Source of the DNA: DMER01 sp003451645
GTDB taxonomy: Bacteria; Pseudomonadota; Alphaproteobacteria; Micropepsales; Micropepsaceae
Direction: 5' to 3'
DNA length: 62,100 nucleotides
Assembly (NCBI GenBank): GCA_031976175.1
Contig: DALYLR010000020.1
Coordinates: forward strand, 1 to 62,100
The notes beneath the pieces are model-generated. The model searched no databases. It saw nothing but the letters and a program-made list of their open reading frames with translations, and was not told the DNA's origin. The position numbers were made by a program, and so were the translations under genes. How positions within the stretch are numbered: position 1 is the first letter of the stretch; each line of letters begins with the position of its first letter. Shown one piece after another: positions 1 to 8,127 of the stretch.

Positions 1-1
1 C

Positions 2-298
2 GCCCGCCTCATGGCCGAACAGGACGGCCTGCTCGCTCAGGCGAGCGATATGGTTAAGCCAGGAGGCCTGATCATTTACGCGACCTGCTCGTTCTTGCTC
101 GAAGAAAACGAAGACCGTATCGCCGCGTTTTTGGCTCGAAACAGCGCCTTTCGCCAATTGTCCGCCCACGACATATGGCTGTCGCAAAATCTTGGTCCAT
201 GGCCATCGGACGGACACGACGCCCTCAAACTTAAGCCCTCGCGTCACAACACAGATGGCTTTTTTGCCTGTGTGATGCAGAAGGAGCGATTGGCTTAA
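2..298 (+). CDS. rsmB: 16S rRNA m5C967 methyltransferase RsmB, C-terminal fragment
   Basis: C-terminal end of a Fmu/Sun-family 16S rRNA cytosine-C5 methyltransferase that uses SAM; the rest lies left of the window and the frame is open to base 2. The fragment shows the 'VKPGG' turn, the 'ATCS' motif with a conserved catalytic-site Cys, the 'EENE' acidic stretch that follows it in this family, and the closing 'DGFFACVM' strand near the C-terminus. It ends in TAA and is followed by a separate rightward pair. Gene choice between rsmB and another RsmB/NOP2 paralogue is not certain because the N-terminal NusB-like domain is out of view. Confidence 0.8.
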   Translation, partial: ARLMAEQDGLLAQASDMVKPGGLIIYATCSFLLEENEDRIAAFLARNSAFRQLSAHDIWLSQNLGPWPSDGHDALKLKPSRHNTDGFFACVMQKERLA

Positions 299-371
299 GG
301 CCTTAGATCGGGCAAATTGTTCAAGAGAATACTGCGGTTTGCCGTCCCATTGCTTTGAAGGGCTCCAGCCT

Positions 372-1667
372 ATGCGTCCGCCATTCTATGTGCGTCAGCT
401 GCGCCGCGATTTGGATGAGTGGATCAAGCGCGGCCTGGTCCCTGAGTCCAGCCGCGCGGCGATCTTGGAATCCGCGGGCGCGGGCCAAGGCATGTCCTTT
501 GCCTCGATCCTGGGCATTCTGGGCGCGATTCTGATTGGCGCCGCGGCCATGAGCTTCGTCGCGGATAATTGGGAGCGGATGCCGAAGCTAGCCCGCCTTA
601 TGGTGCTATTTGGCGGCATGTGGCTGGCCTTTGGACTGGGCTGGTTCCTTGCCCATGGCCGCCCGGTCTTATCCCAAGCTTTTGTTTTGCTTGGCGTTTT
701 GTTGTTCGGCGCCAACATTATGCTGGTCGCGCAGACCTACCACATCAATGCGCACTACCCGGATGGTATTCTTCTGTGGGCGGGTGGCGCGATGGCCGCT
801 GCCGCGCTGATCCCTTCTCGCGCGTCCCTGGCGCTGGCCATCGGGCTTGGCGCCCTATGGACGCATTACGAGCATTTCGACTTCGACAAGGCTCTGCATT
901 GGCAGTATTTGGGCTTCTGGGCGCTCGGGGTTGCGACAGCCATTGTTCTCAATTGGCGGCCAGCCATCCAATTGTCGGCGGTGGCGCTTATCTACTGGGC
1001 CATCATTAGCACCGAAGGTTTGCGTCTCCTTCTTGGCTGGAGCGAGGTTGAGGCGGCAGCGCTCTATGTCCTCATTCCTTTGGTGCTGTGGGCGGCGGCG
1101 AATGCCCTGCGGCCTCAGGCCATCGGCGGGGCTCTGACGGTCGAGCACTATGCCTTCTTAGTGTTCCTGGTCACGGGCTTCATCTTGCACTTTATCGATC
1201 GCAACACCGCCGTCGCACAAAGCTGGATGGTGGCGGCAGGCATCTTGTCCTTCGGGGCACTGGGCCTCGCAGCCCTTGGCACCTCGCGCGGCACACTCAC
1301 CATCACCGACCTTGCGGCCGTGGTTTTCATCGCTGCGGCTGCCGTCGTTTTCGTCAACATTGCAGATCGAGACGAGGCTCTCAGGCAGTTCGGAGCACTT
1401 GTCGCCACTATCGTCATCCTGCTTTGGGGCATTGCCAGAGGCACGCGGATTGAGGACCGCTATATCGTGAACCTGTCGATCTTCGGTTTCGCCTGTTGGT
1501 TCCTTTATGCCTATTTCGCGGTGTTCAACCGGTTCCTGGAGCAATCGGTGTTCTTTGGAATTGGCGGCCTCTTGCTCATCGGGCTCAGCATCGTGCTTGA
1601 GAATATCCGCCGCCGCCTCCTGAACCAGCAGGCAACCGCCAAACCCGAACAAGGAGCGTCGTCATGA
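372..1667 (+). CDS. DUF2157 multi-pass membrane protein
   Basis: 431-residue integral membrane protein of the DUF2157 family, function unknown. A soluble N-terminal segment of about 45 residues (Arg-rich, 'VRQLRRDLDEWIKRGL', typical of the family) precedes about ten hydrophobic segments, ending in a short polar tail. I start at ATG 372, with a GAAGGG-like ribosome site about ten bases upstream; an earlier in-frame start at 339 would add eleven residues without family likeness. It overlaps the next gene by the ATGA of stop and start, so the two are translationally coupled. In this family the downstream partner is usually a GDYXXLXY protein, as here, which suggests the two proteins work together in the membrane or periplasm. 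Confidence 0.8.
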   Translation: MRPPFYVRQLRRDLDEWIKRGLVPESSRAAILESAGAGQGMSFASILGILGAILIGAAAMSFVADNWERMPKLARLMVLFGGMWLAFGLGWFLAHGRPVLSQAFVLLGVLLFGANIMLVAQTYHINAHYPDGILLWAGGAMAAAALIPSRASLALAIGLGALWTHYEHFDFDKALHWQYLGFWALGVATAIVLNWRPAIQLSAVALIYWAIISTEGLRLLLGWSEVEAAALYVLIPLVLWAAANALRPQAIGGALTVEHYAFLVFLVTGFILHFIDRNTAVAQSWMVAAGILSFGALGLAALGTSRGTLTITDLAAVVFIAAAAVVFVNIADRDEALRQFGALVATIVILLWGIARGTRIEDRYIVNLSIFGFACWFLYAYFAVFNRFLEQSVFFGIGGLLLIGLSIVLENIRRRLLNQQATAKPEQGASS

Positions 1668-2218
1668 TCGCCCTGCGTTACTTGGCTGTCGTGGGCCTGC
1701 TCACCGCGGCGCTCGTCTATATGATAGCTGACCGGATGGCGCTCTTGGCCTCGCCCAATGTCGTCAGTTTGGAAGTCATTCCTATTGATCCAACCGATCC
1801 GTTCCGTGGCGACTATGTGATCTTGGCCTACAAGATCTCCAACATCGAAGTGGACAAGGCCGACGGCGTGGATGACATCGGCTTTCGCGAGCAGGTCTAT
1901 GTCGCGCTGAAACAGGACGCTCAGTTCTGGGTGGTGGCGGGTCTCTACCGCCAGGCCTCTGCGGTTCCTGCCGGGCAGAAATACATTCGCGGACTTGTAT
2001 CGAACGCGTGGGAGATTGACGACACCAAGCGCCGCAAGATCCAAGTCACCTATGGCATTGAGAGCTTCTTCGTTCCCCAAGGCTCAGGCAAACCGCTTGA
2101 GGATGCCCAACGCCAAGGGGTCGTGTCTGCGGATATCGCCTTGGGCACGGATGGCCGCGCGGCGATTAAGGCCGTGCGCGTGGATGGCCAGCCGGTCCAC
2201 ACCGAGACACTGTTCTAA
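1664..2218 (+). CDS. GDYXXLXY domain protein
   Basis: 184-residue protein with one N-terminal membrane segment (about residues 5-25) and a soluble, probably periplasmic, domain bearing the name-giving motif 'GDYVILAY' at about residue 48, preceded by 'DPTDPFR' as in the family. The later 'YGIESFFVP' segment is also typical. Function is unknown. Its start overlaps the stop of the upstream DUF2157 gene by four bases; this gene pair is widespread, so a joint membrane role is likely. It runs convergently towards the DUF4389 gene, with six bases between the two stops. Confidence 0.85.
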   Translation: MIALRYLAVVGLLTAALVYMIADRMALLASPNVVSLEVIPIDPTDPFRGDYVILAYKISNIEVDKADGVDDIGFREQVYVALKQDAQFWVVAGLYRQASAVPAGQKYIRGLVSNAWEIDDTKRRKIQVTYGIESFFVPQGSGKPLEDAQRQGVVSADIALGTDGRAAIKAVRVDGQPVHTETLF

Positions 2219-2224
2219 ACGCGC

Positions 2225-2566
2225 CTAGGCCTTGGTGGCAAAGGGCCGGAACGGAAAAGGCTTCTCGTCGCTGCGGCCGGAGACATAGTCAAAAATGTCG
2301 CCAAGATAGGACGATGCTTGGCGCGCATAGCCTGCCAAATCCGCCTGGATTTGCCAGCCAAAGGCGCGCGTCACATAGGCTGCAAGGGCAAAAAAGAGCG
2401 CCAACCAGAACGTGACCCAAGCCCCGAATGCGAAAAGTAACGTGAAGAACAGCCGCTCCCAGTCGAAGCGACGGCGCCCAGCGCCTGACGGCCCCGCGCT
2501 TTGCTGCTCGAAGCTGGCGTCGGTTGGACCATTTCTGGACACGTCATCGTGGGAGGCGTCTGACAT
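2225..2566 (-). CDS. DUF4389 domain membrane protein
   Basis: 113-residue protein: a polar, acidic and low-complexity N-terminus (1-35), one long or two closely packed hydrophobic segments (about 40-68), then an amphipathic region and the C-terminal 'EKPFPF' motif that recurs in DUF4389 proteins. I start at ATG 2566 because AAGGAG lies seven bases upstream; an upstream in-frame ATG at 2584 lacks this. Function unknown. It is about 85 bases downstream of the rhomboid gene on the same strand and could be cotranscribed with it. Confidence 0.65.
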   Translation of the reverse strand: MSDASHDDVSRNGPTDASFEQQSAGPSGAGRRRFDWERLFFTLLFAFGAWVTFWLALFFALAAYVTRAFGWQIQADLAGYARQASSYLGDIFDYVSGRSDEKPFPFRPFATKA

Positions 2567-2652
2567 TGTGGGGCTCCTTGACACGGGAGGGCCGTGCGAC
2601 CGTACCCCTCAGGTGGGAACCTCATGACAGTTTTGCAAGGGAACGCGGCCGG

Positions 2653-3384
2653 TCAGCGGACCTCTTCAAAGACGACCATGCCGGGCGTACGCGAGGGCCT
2701 GCGCCAGTCGAACCACGAAAACAGCAGCAATCCTGCGAAATAGCCGCCCAAATGGGCTTCCCAGGCGATCGACTGCTCGGGGCTTGAGGTGCCAACGCCC
2801 CAAACCCCCATGACTACATTGATCACCACCCACATGATGCTAAAGGCAATCACCGGCTGGCTGGTCAAGGGCATCAGGCCACCTTCTCGCCCCCAAGTGC
2901 CCCGGGGGTCGAGGAACATGAACCGCACCGCGCCGCCCATGAGGCCTGAGATAGTGCCCGAAGCGCCAACCATCGGGATCTCGGATGACAGATGCAGGAC
3001 CCAATAGGCCAACGCCGCCAAGATGGCGGTCACGGCACAAAAGATCAGGAACGCAAAGCCGCCCAACCGGCGTGCGACTGGCGTGCCAAAGGCCAGAAAC
3101 CACAAACAATTCAAGAGCAAATGCAACAAATCGCCGTGCAGAAACGCATATGTCAGCACGGGAGTGATCGCAAAAATCTGGTTCGGATCGGTGCTCAGTT
3201 GCGTCCACTCAACACCGGTAAAGCGCGCCGGAATGAAAGCGAAACCATCCAAGACGGCCAACAGCACCTGAGGCGGCAGGAAGGCCATGGCGCCAAAGAC
3301 CGCCACAAATATCCCTAACAGCCAAATGACCACGCCGGGGGCTTGGAACACAGGCTGCCTTTGTGCGGGACCAGGATCTTTCAC
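2653..3384 (-). CDS. Rhomboid family intramembrane serine protease
   Basis: 243-residue protein with six to seven hydrophobic segments. Catalytic residues are visible: the nucleophile in 'GASG' (about residue 143) and the His in 'WEAHLGGY' (about 212), giving the Ser-His dyad. The oxyanion-site 'HLLLN' motif ('LLHLLLNCLWF', about 88-98) is also present. Rhomboids cleave membrane-spanning substrates within the bilayer; the substrate here cannot be inferred. Length is that of a minimal bacterial rhomboid. It lies upstream of the DUF4389 gene and is divergent from the holdfast-like pair. Confidence 0.9.
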   Translation of the reverse strand: MKDPGPAQRQPVFQAPGVVIWLLGIFVAVFGAMAFLPPQVLLAVLDGFAFIPARFTGVEWTQLSTDPNQIFAITPVLTYAFLHGDLLHLLLNCLWFLAFGTPVARRLGGFAFLIFCAVTAILAALAYWVLHLSSEIPMVGASGTISGLMGGAVRFMFLDPRGTWGREGGLMPLTSQPVIAFSIMWVVINVVMGVWGVGTSSPEQSIAWEAHLGGYFAGLLLFSWFDWRRPSRTPGMVVFEEVR

Positions 3385-3655
3385 AACACCTCAACGCTCC
3401 AGCGGACTCGTCGGACGAGGCCGTTTTGGTTGCGGCTTGTGGCGTGCGCAACTTCGAAAACCGCATCTCTCCATCGAGCACATTAAGGGTGGACAAGGGA
3501 CAAAACAATGGAGGGGCACGCTCAAATCCAAATTGCCGCTGCTGCCGGCACCGCTTGCGGCCGCACATGGCAGAAATGGCACAGCAACGCCCCTTCCCCA
3601 TGGCATAGGCGTTGCAGCCTTTGGCCCAAGACGTCCCAATCCAAGGAGGCAGTCC

Positions 3656-4129
3656 ATGCGTGCCTGGCAAGTCCGGTCGAGCCTGAGCCTTGCAGTCGCC
3701 CTCGCGGCTGGCCTGGCCCTGATTCCGCAGGCCATAGGCGGGCAAGACCAGTGGGGCGATTCGTCGATGGCCAGCTTCAATGTGCCCTACAGCCTCGGTT
3801 CGTCAAAAGCCAAGGGCACCATTTCAGCGGTCGTGAAGAAGGTCAGGCGCAAAAAAACCGTCCGCCATTGGTCCACGCTCAATTGCTTCGATGCGGATAG
3901 CGCAAGCCCGCTAGGCATGGGCACGCCGCTTGGTGCGGGTGCGGTTCCCAGCGCTGAGAACAATCCGTGCCTTAACGTCTGGCCACGGCCCGCCGCCGGA
4001 ACCTTCGCGATCGGCAGCACCTTGCAAGACAGTCCAGACAGCGTCCTCGACCACCTCGACGTCCATGACAACGCTCCACAGCAAACCCAAAGCCCGATTA
4101 TTTTGAACGGAGGGCTCGCCCTTGATTAA
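3656..4129 (+). CDS. hfaA: HfaA-like secreted holdfast-attachment protein (tentative)
   Basis: 157-residue protein with an N-terminal signal peptide (basic start, hydrophobic 10-25, likely cleavage near 'IGG'). The mature part is low in charge and rich in Asn, Ser and Gly towards the end, with 'SMASFNVPYSLG' near residue 40 and the terminal 'LNGGLALD', which resembles the end of Caulobacter HfaA. HfaA is a secreted, amyloid-like anchor protein exported by HfaB. The start at 3656 is set by AAGGAGG (3643-3649); the frame is open 369 bases further upstream but without a start of that quality. It overlaps the next gene by eight bases. The HfaA assignment rests mainly on the position before hfaB and the weak terminal match. 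Confidence 0.5.
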   Translation: MRAWQVRSSLSLAVALAAGLALIPQAIGGQDQWGDSSMASFNVPYSLGSSKAKGTISAVVKKVRRKKTVRHWSTLNCFDADSASPLGMGTPLGAGAVPSAENNPCLNVWPRPAAGTFAIGSTLQDSPDSVLDHLDVHDNAPQQTQSPIILNGGLALD

Positions 4130-5177
4130 TCTCAGACTGCGTAAGAATTCTTGGCTTGCTGGCACCGCAATCCTTCTGAGCGCCACCTTGGGCGGCTGTA
4201 TCAGCCCGGTCCCCAGGGCGGACGGCACCTACACAACACCGATCGGCGGCGCGCCAGTGATCGACAATGAAACGCCTTACAGCGCCGCCTTGCGCTGTCT
4301 GGGCAAGGCCGTTGCCACGCAGGGCCGGCCCGCGCCCCGCGTTGCGGTTGGCAATATCTTGGACTACACCGGCAAATACGAAGCTGACGGCTCGGGCAAA
4401 AAATTGACCCAAGGCGCCGCACTCATGGCCATGAGCGCCCTTAACAAGGCTGGTGTGCGCTTGGTCGAGCGCTTTGATACCTCTGTTGCCGAACTTGAGC
4501 TCAAATATGCGAACAACAAGCTGATTGGCGACAAGCAACCAGGTGGCGCGCTTCCCGGCGAGTTCCGGCGGATCTATGCAGGCTCCATCCCCGGGTCGGA
4601 CTTCTATTTGGTCGGCGGGATCACCGAGCTGAACTACAATATCCGCTCGGCCGCAGCCGATCTGGTCCTTGGCAGCCATAATATCTCAGGCCTCCACGGC
4701 TCGCTCGGGCTCAAACTCTTCGTGATGAATGTGGGCCTCGATCTGCGTTTGATCCGGACCCAGACCTTGGAAGTCGTCAAGGTCATCTCCTATCAGAAAC
4801 AAATTCTGGGCCGGGAAATCAGCCCAGGCATGTTTGACTTCTTGGGCTCCACCATTCTCGATATTGGTGCCGGTGAGCGCGCGCTTGAGCCTATTCAGCT
4901 TGCGGTGCGTGCGGTAACCGAACGCGCCGTTCTCGAAATGCTCACCGATCTGTTTGAGGGCCAAGCAGCCCAATGTCCAAAGGCGGACGATCTGAAATCC
5001 GATCCGCTGTCAGAAAAGGCGCCGGTGAAAGCTGCTCCTGCGCCTGCTGCCCCGGTTGCTGAGGCGCCAGCCCCCGCTCCGGTCGAACCGTCTCCCGAGA
5101 CAAAGCAGCTCGTGATGTCGACACCCATTCGTGAACCTGGCGACGCACCAAAGGCGCCCCGGCACATGGGTCAGTAA
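4122..5177 (+). CDS. hfaB: HfaB, CsgG-family outer-membrane lipoprotein of holdfast attachment
   Basis: 351-residue lipoprotein: signal sequence with lipobox 'LGGC' (Cys about 26), followed by 'TYTTPIGGAPV', 'PRVAVGNILDYTGKYE' and 'VGGITELNYNIRS', which are strongly HfaB-like, and a CsgG domain to about residue 285. The last 60 residues are a Pro/Ala-rich tail. In Caulobacter HfaB is thought to secrete and place HfaA and HfaD, which hold the adhesive polysaccharide at the cell pole. The start is TTG at 4122, with GGAGGG seven bases upstream, inside the end of the preceding frame. No hfaD follows: the next gene is an oppositely oriented acyl-CoA dehydrogenase. Confidence 0.85.
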   Translation: MINLRLRKNSWLAGTAILLSATLGGCISPVPRADGTYTTPIGGAPVIDNETPYSAALRCLGKAVATQGRPAPRVAVGNILDYTGKYEADGSGKKLTQGAALMAMSALNKAGVRLVERFDTSVAELELKYANNKLIGDKQPGGALPGEFRRIYAGSIPGSDFYLVGGITELNYNIRSAAADLVLGSHNISGLHGSLGLKLFVMNVGLDLRLIRTQTLEVVKVISYQKQILGREISPGMFDFLGSTILDIGAGERALEPIQLAVRAVTERAVLEMLTDLFEGQAAQCPKADDLKSDPLSEKAPVKAAPAPAAPVAEAPAPAPVEPSPETKQLVMSTPIREPGDAPKAPRHMGQ

Positions 5178-5227
5178 TAGGCGGGGGACCGCCAAGCGCG
5201 AGGCAAGGCCTTGCGCGATTTGGGAGA

Positions 5228-5270
5228 AATGGCCCGGGAGTGCTGTCTTGCGCAGCGCCCGGGCTATTTT
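5228..5270. terminator. Bidirectional rho-independent terminator
   Basis: Inverted repeat with perfect 7-bp outer arms (5232-5238 and 5258-5264) and a further partial inner stem, between the convergent ends of hfaB and the acyl-CoA dehydrogenase. A TATTTT run follows on the plus strand and an ATTT run on the minus strand. The plus-strand T-run touches the dehydrogenase stop codon. Confidence 0.7.
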
Positions 5271-6448
5271 CAGAGGCCCAGAACTTGCTTGGCGATTACG
5301 TTTTTTTGAATTTCCTCCGTGCCGCCTTCAATCGTATTCGCACGCTGGCGCATATAGAGCGGCGCTGCATTTTTAGCGTAAGCCGGACCGATCTCCGGCG
5401 CGTTCCAGCCATCCTCCAGCGCACCCATCTGCCACGGCATGCCGTAATAGCCGGTAGCTTCAAGCATGATCTCGCTTAGCGCCTGACTAATGAAGGTGCC
5501 TTTAGACTTCAGGATCGCCCCGCCATTGCCGGCCGTGCCTGAGCGTGCCTCGTACAAAACGCGGGCATTGGTGAACCGCAAGGCTTCCAGCTCGATATCG
5601 ATCTGCGCCAATTTGTGGCGAAAGTCTGGATCGTCCGCGATCCCCTGCTCACGCGCCACATAACGGATTTTTTCGGTCAGCTTGGTCGACTGCGCGATTT
5701 GGGCGATAAGGGCCCTCTCGTTACCCAGAAGGAATTTGGCGTAAGTCCAGCCCTTATTTTCCTCGCCTATCAGGTTGTCCGCATCGACCATGACATCATC
5801 GAAGCGCACCTCATTCAGGATGTGATTGCCATCGATCGTGATGATCGGGCGCAAGCTGATACCTTTGGTTTTCATCGGGATGAGCAGCACCGAGATGCCC
5901 TCTTGCGGCTTGCCGGCACTTGAGGTGCGCACCAGCGCAAACATCCAATCCGCCTCATGCCCATAGGAGTTCCAGATCTTCATGCCATTGACGGCATACT
6001 GATCGCCTTGGCGCACCGCGCGGGTCTGCAACGTCGCAAGGTCGGACCCCGCCCCCGGCTCAGAATAGCCCTGACACCAGACGTGCTCTCCGCTGCGGGC
6101 GGGCGGCAGAAACCGAGCCTTTTGCTCTGCGGTCCCGAAATGGCTTATGACTGGCCCGACCATCTTGACGGCGAAAGGCGACAGGGGCGGACAAGAGCCC
6201 AGCGCCAGTTCCTCTTCAAAAATATAAAGCTTGGCGCCGTCCCAGCCGCAGCCACCCTCACTCACCGGCCAGCTTGGCGCGCCCCAGCCATGTGCGGCCA
6301 GGATCTTGTGCCAGCGCTGCGTATCCTTGGCGTGGATGCGAATGCCGTTCTCGACCTTTTCACGCAGGTCTTTGGGCAGATGATCCCGGATGAAGACCCG
6401 GATCTCGTGCCGGAATTCAAGGTCTTGTGTGCTGGTATTCAAATGCAT
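5270..6448 (-). CDS. Acyl-CoA dehydrogenase (PimC-like)
   Basis: 392-residue FAD enzyme with the standard three-domain acyl-CoA dehydrogenase layout. Signature 'GYSEPGAGSDLA' is at about 127-138, the flavin-contacting 'KIWNSYG' strand follows, and the C-terminal helix domain ends with 'NTIEGGTEEIQKNVIA'. It oxidises an acyl-CoA to the trans-2-enoyl-CoA; the sequence resembles the large subunit of pimeloyl-CoA dehydrogenase and similar enzymes, but the substrate is not certain. It stands alone on the minus strand, so no small-subunit partner is next to it. Confidence 0.85.
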   Translation of the reverse strand: MHLNTSTQDLEFRHEIRVFIRDHLPKDLREKVENGIRIHAKDTQRWHKILAAHGWGAPSWPVSEGGCGWDGAKLYIFEEELALGSCPPLSPFAVKMVGPVISHFGTAEQKARFLPPARSGEHVWCQGYSEPGAGSDLATLQTRAVRQGDQYAVNGMKIWNSYGHEADWMFALVRTSSAGKPQEGISVLLIPMKTKGISLRPIITIDGNHILNEVRFDDVMVDADNLIGEENKGWTYAKFLLGNERALIAQIAQSTKLTEKIRYVAREQGIADDPDFRHKLAQIDIELEALRFTNARVLYEARSGTAGNGGAILKSKGTFISQALSEIMLEATGYYGMPWQMGALEDGWNAPEIGPAYAKNAAPLYMRQRANTIEGGTEEIQKNVIAKQVLGL

Positions 6449-6519
6449 GGGCGCCGCTCCCGCTGACGGATTGTCAGGCGAGCCTAGCCGATCTGCCGCG
6501 CGCTACAAGACCGCGATTG

Positions 6520-7098
6520 CTAGCTGACGGCGCGCTTCCATATCCGGCGGATTTTCGCTTCCGCTTCCGGTCCCAAATTGAACCACGCCGTCTTGCCGTG
6601 CGTTGTGTCGGCAACGAGCAGACTGTCGGTGCGGCCCAGATGCTGGATCAGCACATTGCGCACCTGACCCACCGGAAAGTCCGAGTTTAAGAGCCACAAC
6701 GTTGTATTGAGACGGTAATTGGGCCCGAGCTTTGTGAGTTCCCGCTCGAAATTATACCCCGAGCGCGATTTGATATCCGCAAAGACGATGTAGTTGGTAC
6801 CCTGAGATTGCGCATCCGTCGTAATGATCGATTCGGCCGGTGTCACGGAATGGGACGGACCTTGGATGGATGGTGCCGCTGCGGGCCGGTTCAGCATGCC
6901 CGCCAGCACGGGATCATCGCTGGCCGAGACCCAGGGACCATGGTCGCCCACTGCCACAATGGAGTGTGAGGCAATACGCCCCTCCGCCACGAAGGACAGC
7001 ATCTGTTCCGTGGAGTATGGCCCATACACGCGGCCGCCGACGCTCACGCGCCAGTTGCCGAGGTGTGCCGCCGCTCCAACGCTGCTATCAAGGCTCAT
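6520..7098 (-). CDS. GYF_2 domain protein with a SinR/Cas2-like C-terminal domain
   Basis: 192 residues in two parts. Residues about 15-60 match the GYF_2 pattern: 'WRVSVGGRVYGPYS', then 'EQMLSFVAEGRI' and 'SIVAVGDHGPW'. After a Pro/Ser/Ala linker, residues about 100-188 alternate beta strands and helices ('NYIVFADI', 'TTLWLLNS', 'VRNVLIQHL', 'DSLLVADT', 'TAWFNL') in the order seen in SinR-family proteins, which share the Cas2-like ferredoxin fold. The first half is a confident call, the second a pattern-based one. No CRISPR array or cas gene is nearby, so a CRISPR role is not implied. It is divergent from the enoyl-CoA hydratase gene, separated by about 145 bases. Confidence 0.6.
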   Translation of the reverse strand: MSLDSSVGAAAHLGNWRVSVGGRVYGPYSTEQMLSFVAEGRIASHSIVAVGDHGPWVSASDDPVLAGMLNRPAAAPSIQGPSHSVTPAESIITTDAQSQGTNYIVFADIKSRSGYNFERELTKLGPNYRLNTTLWLLNSDFPVGQVRNVLIQHLGRTDSLLVADTTHGKTAWFNLGPEAEAKIRRIWKRAVS

Positions 7099-7179
7099 GA
7101 TCTACTCCGCGTCCGACGTGCCATAACACATTAGCCACCTCCGGCCGCACACTTTCGCCTATTGGGTGCATCTTGCCGG

Positions 7180-7194
7180 TTAACAAGCCGTTAT
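7180..7194. promoter_or_regulatory. Possible CtrA-type site (one mismatch)
   Basis: TTAA, seven bases, TTAT in the 144-base gap between the divergent GYF_2 protein and enoyl-CoA hydratase genes. CtrA binds TTAA-N7-TTAA; this has one base off in the second half. It is suggestive only, as such near-matches arise often by chance. Confidence 0.2.
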
Positions 7195-7242
7195 GCAGGA
7201 TCGGGGCCACGAGAATTGTCTCAAAACGAAGGGAACCATACG

Positions 7243-8040
7243 ATGGATATCGCCAACAAACCCTTAGAGTTCTGCAAAGTTGAGCGGCATGGGCCGCTAA
7301 CCGTCGTCACGATCAACCGACCGGAGGTGATGAACGCCCTTCACCCGCCCGCCAATCATGAGCTGCATGAGGTTTTTGAAGCGTTTCGCGACGACAAGGA
7401 CCAGTGGGTAGCGATCATCACGGGTGCAGGCGAGAAAGCCTTCAGCGCGGGCAATGATCTCAAATATCAGGCGTCCGGCGGCAAAATGTCGATCCCGCCC
7501 TCAGGGTTCGCGGGCCTCACCTCCCGCTTTGACCTGAACAAGCCCGTGATTGCGGCGGTCAATGGCCTGGCTATGGGTGGCGGTTTTGAGATCGCTTTGG
7601 CGGCCGATCTGATCATTGCCGCTGACACCGCGACCTTCGCACTGCCCGAGCCGCGCGTGGGGCTTGCGGCCCTGGCCGGGGGACTTCACCGCCTGCCGCG
7701 TGAGATTGGCCTGAAAAAGGCCCTCAGCATGATTCTCACAGGCCGCCGTGTCTCGGCCCAAGAAGGACAGAGCTTGGGTTTTGTCAACGAGGTGGTCCCG
7801 CAATCGCAATTGATGGAAGCAGCCCGGCGCTGGGCTGACCAGATTCTGGCACTGAGCCCGATGTCGATCAGAGCCAGCAAAGAGGCGGTCTACCGTGGCC
7901 TGACCGAGCCCTCCGTCCAGGCGGCACTGAAGGGCCAAAGCCAATATCCAGCGGTCCATGCGATGTATCGCAGCGCGGACTTTGTTGAGGGGCCCATGGC
8001 CTTTGCGCAAAAGCGCACGCCGCAGTGGAAGGGCGAGTAA
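7243..8040 (+). CDS. Enoyl-CoA hydratase/isomerase family protein
   Basis: 265-residue crotonase-fold enzyme. The first oxyanion-hole motif is 'AFSAGNDLK' (about 65-73) and the second is 'AMGGGFEIALAADL' (about 108-121); two candidate catalytic Glu residues lie in 'GFEIA' and 'LPEPRVG'. Start ATG 7243 has GAAGGGA seven bases upstream; an upstream extension of 27 codons has no family likeness. It would hydrate 2-enoyl-CoA or carry out a related crotonase reaction. The gene is followed by an oppositely facing gene beyond a hairpin. Exact substrate not determined; 'carnitinyl-CoA dehydratase-like' is an alternative label. Confidence 0.85.
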   Translation: MDIANKPLEFCKVERHGPLTVVTINRPEVMNALHPPANHELHEVFEAFRDDKDQWVAIITGAGEKAFSAGNDLKYQASGGKMSIPPSGFAGLTSRFDLNKPVIAAVNGLAMGGGFEIALAADLIIAADTATFALPEPRVGLAALAGGLHRLPREIGLKKALSMILTGRRVSAQEGQSLGFVNEVVPQSQLMEAARRWADQILALSPMSIRASKEAVYRGLTEPSVQAALKGQSQYPAVHAMYRSADFVEGPMAFAQKRTPQWKGE

Positions 8041-8067
8041 GGCCCAAGTCCTCAAACACACAAAATA

Positions 8068-8094
8068 CCCCGGCGCGGAGGAACCGCACCGGGG
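8068..8094 (-). terminator. Rho-independent terminator
   Basis: Interrupted perfect hairpin: outer arms 8068-8073/8089-8094, inner arms 8075-8078/8084-8087 and a five-base loop. On the minus strand it is followed by TATTTT, so it should end transcription of the gene at 8128-8565; on the plus strand no T-run follows. Confidence 0.65.
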
Positions 8095-8127
8095 TGATGA
8101 CGCCTTAAACTCGCGGTTCGCAGCTGC

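Noticed and set aside
3287..3655. N-terminal extension of the HfaA-like gene by 123 codons
   Set aside because: The extension overlaps the rhomboid gene start and lacks a good ribosome site, while ATG 3656 has AAGGAGG and begins a clean signal peptide.
6520..7098. Possible CRISPR adaptation gene (Cas2-like)
   Set aside because: No repeat-spacer array, cas1 or other cas gene anywhere in the window; the fold likeness is to the wider SinR/VapD/Cas2 group.
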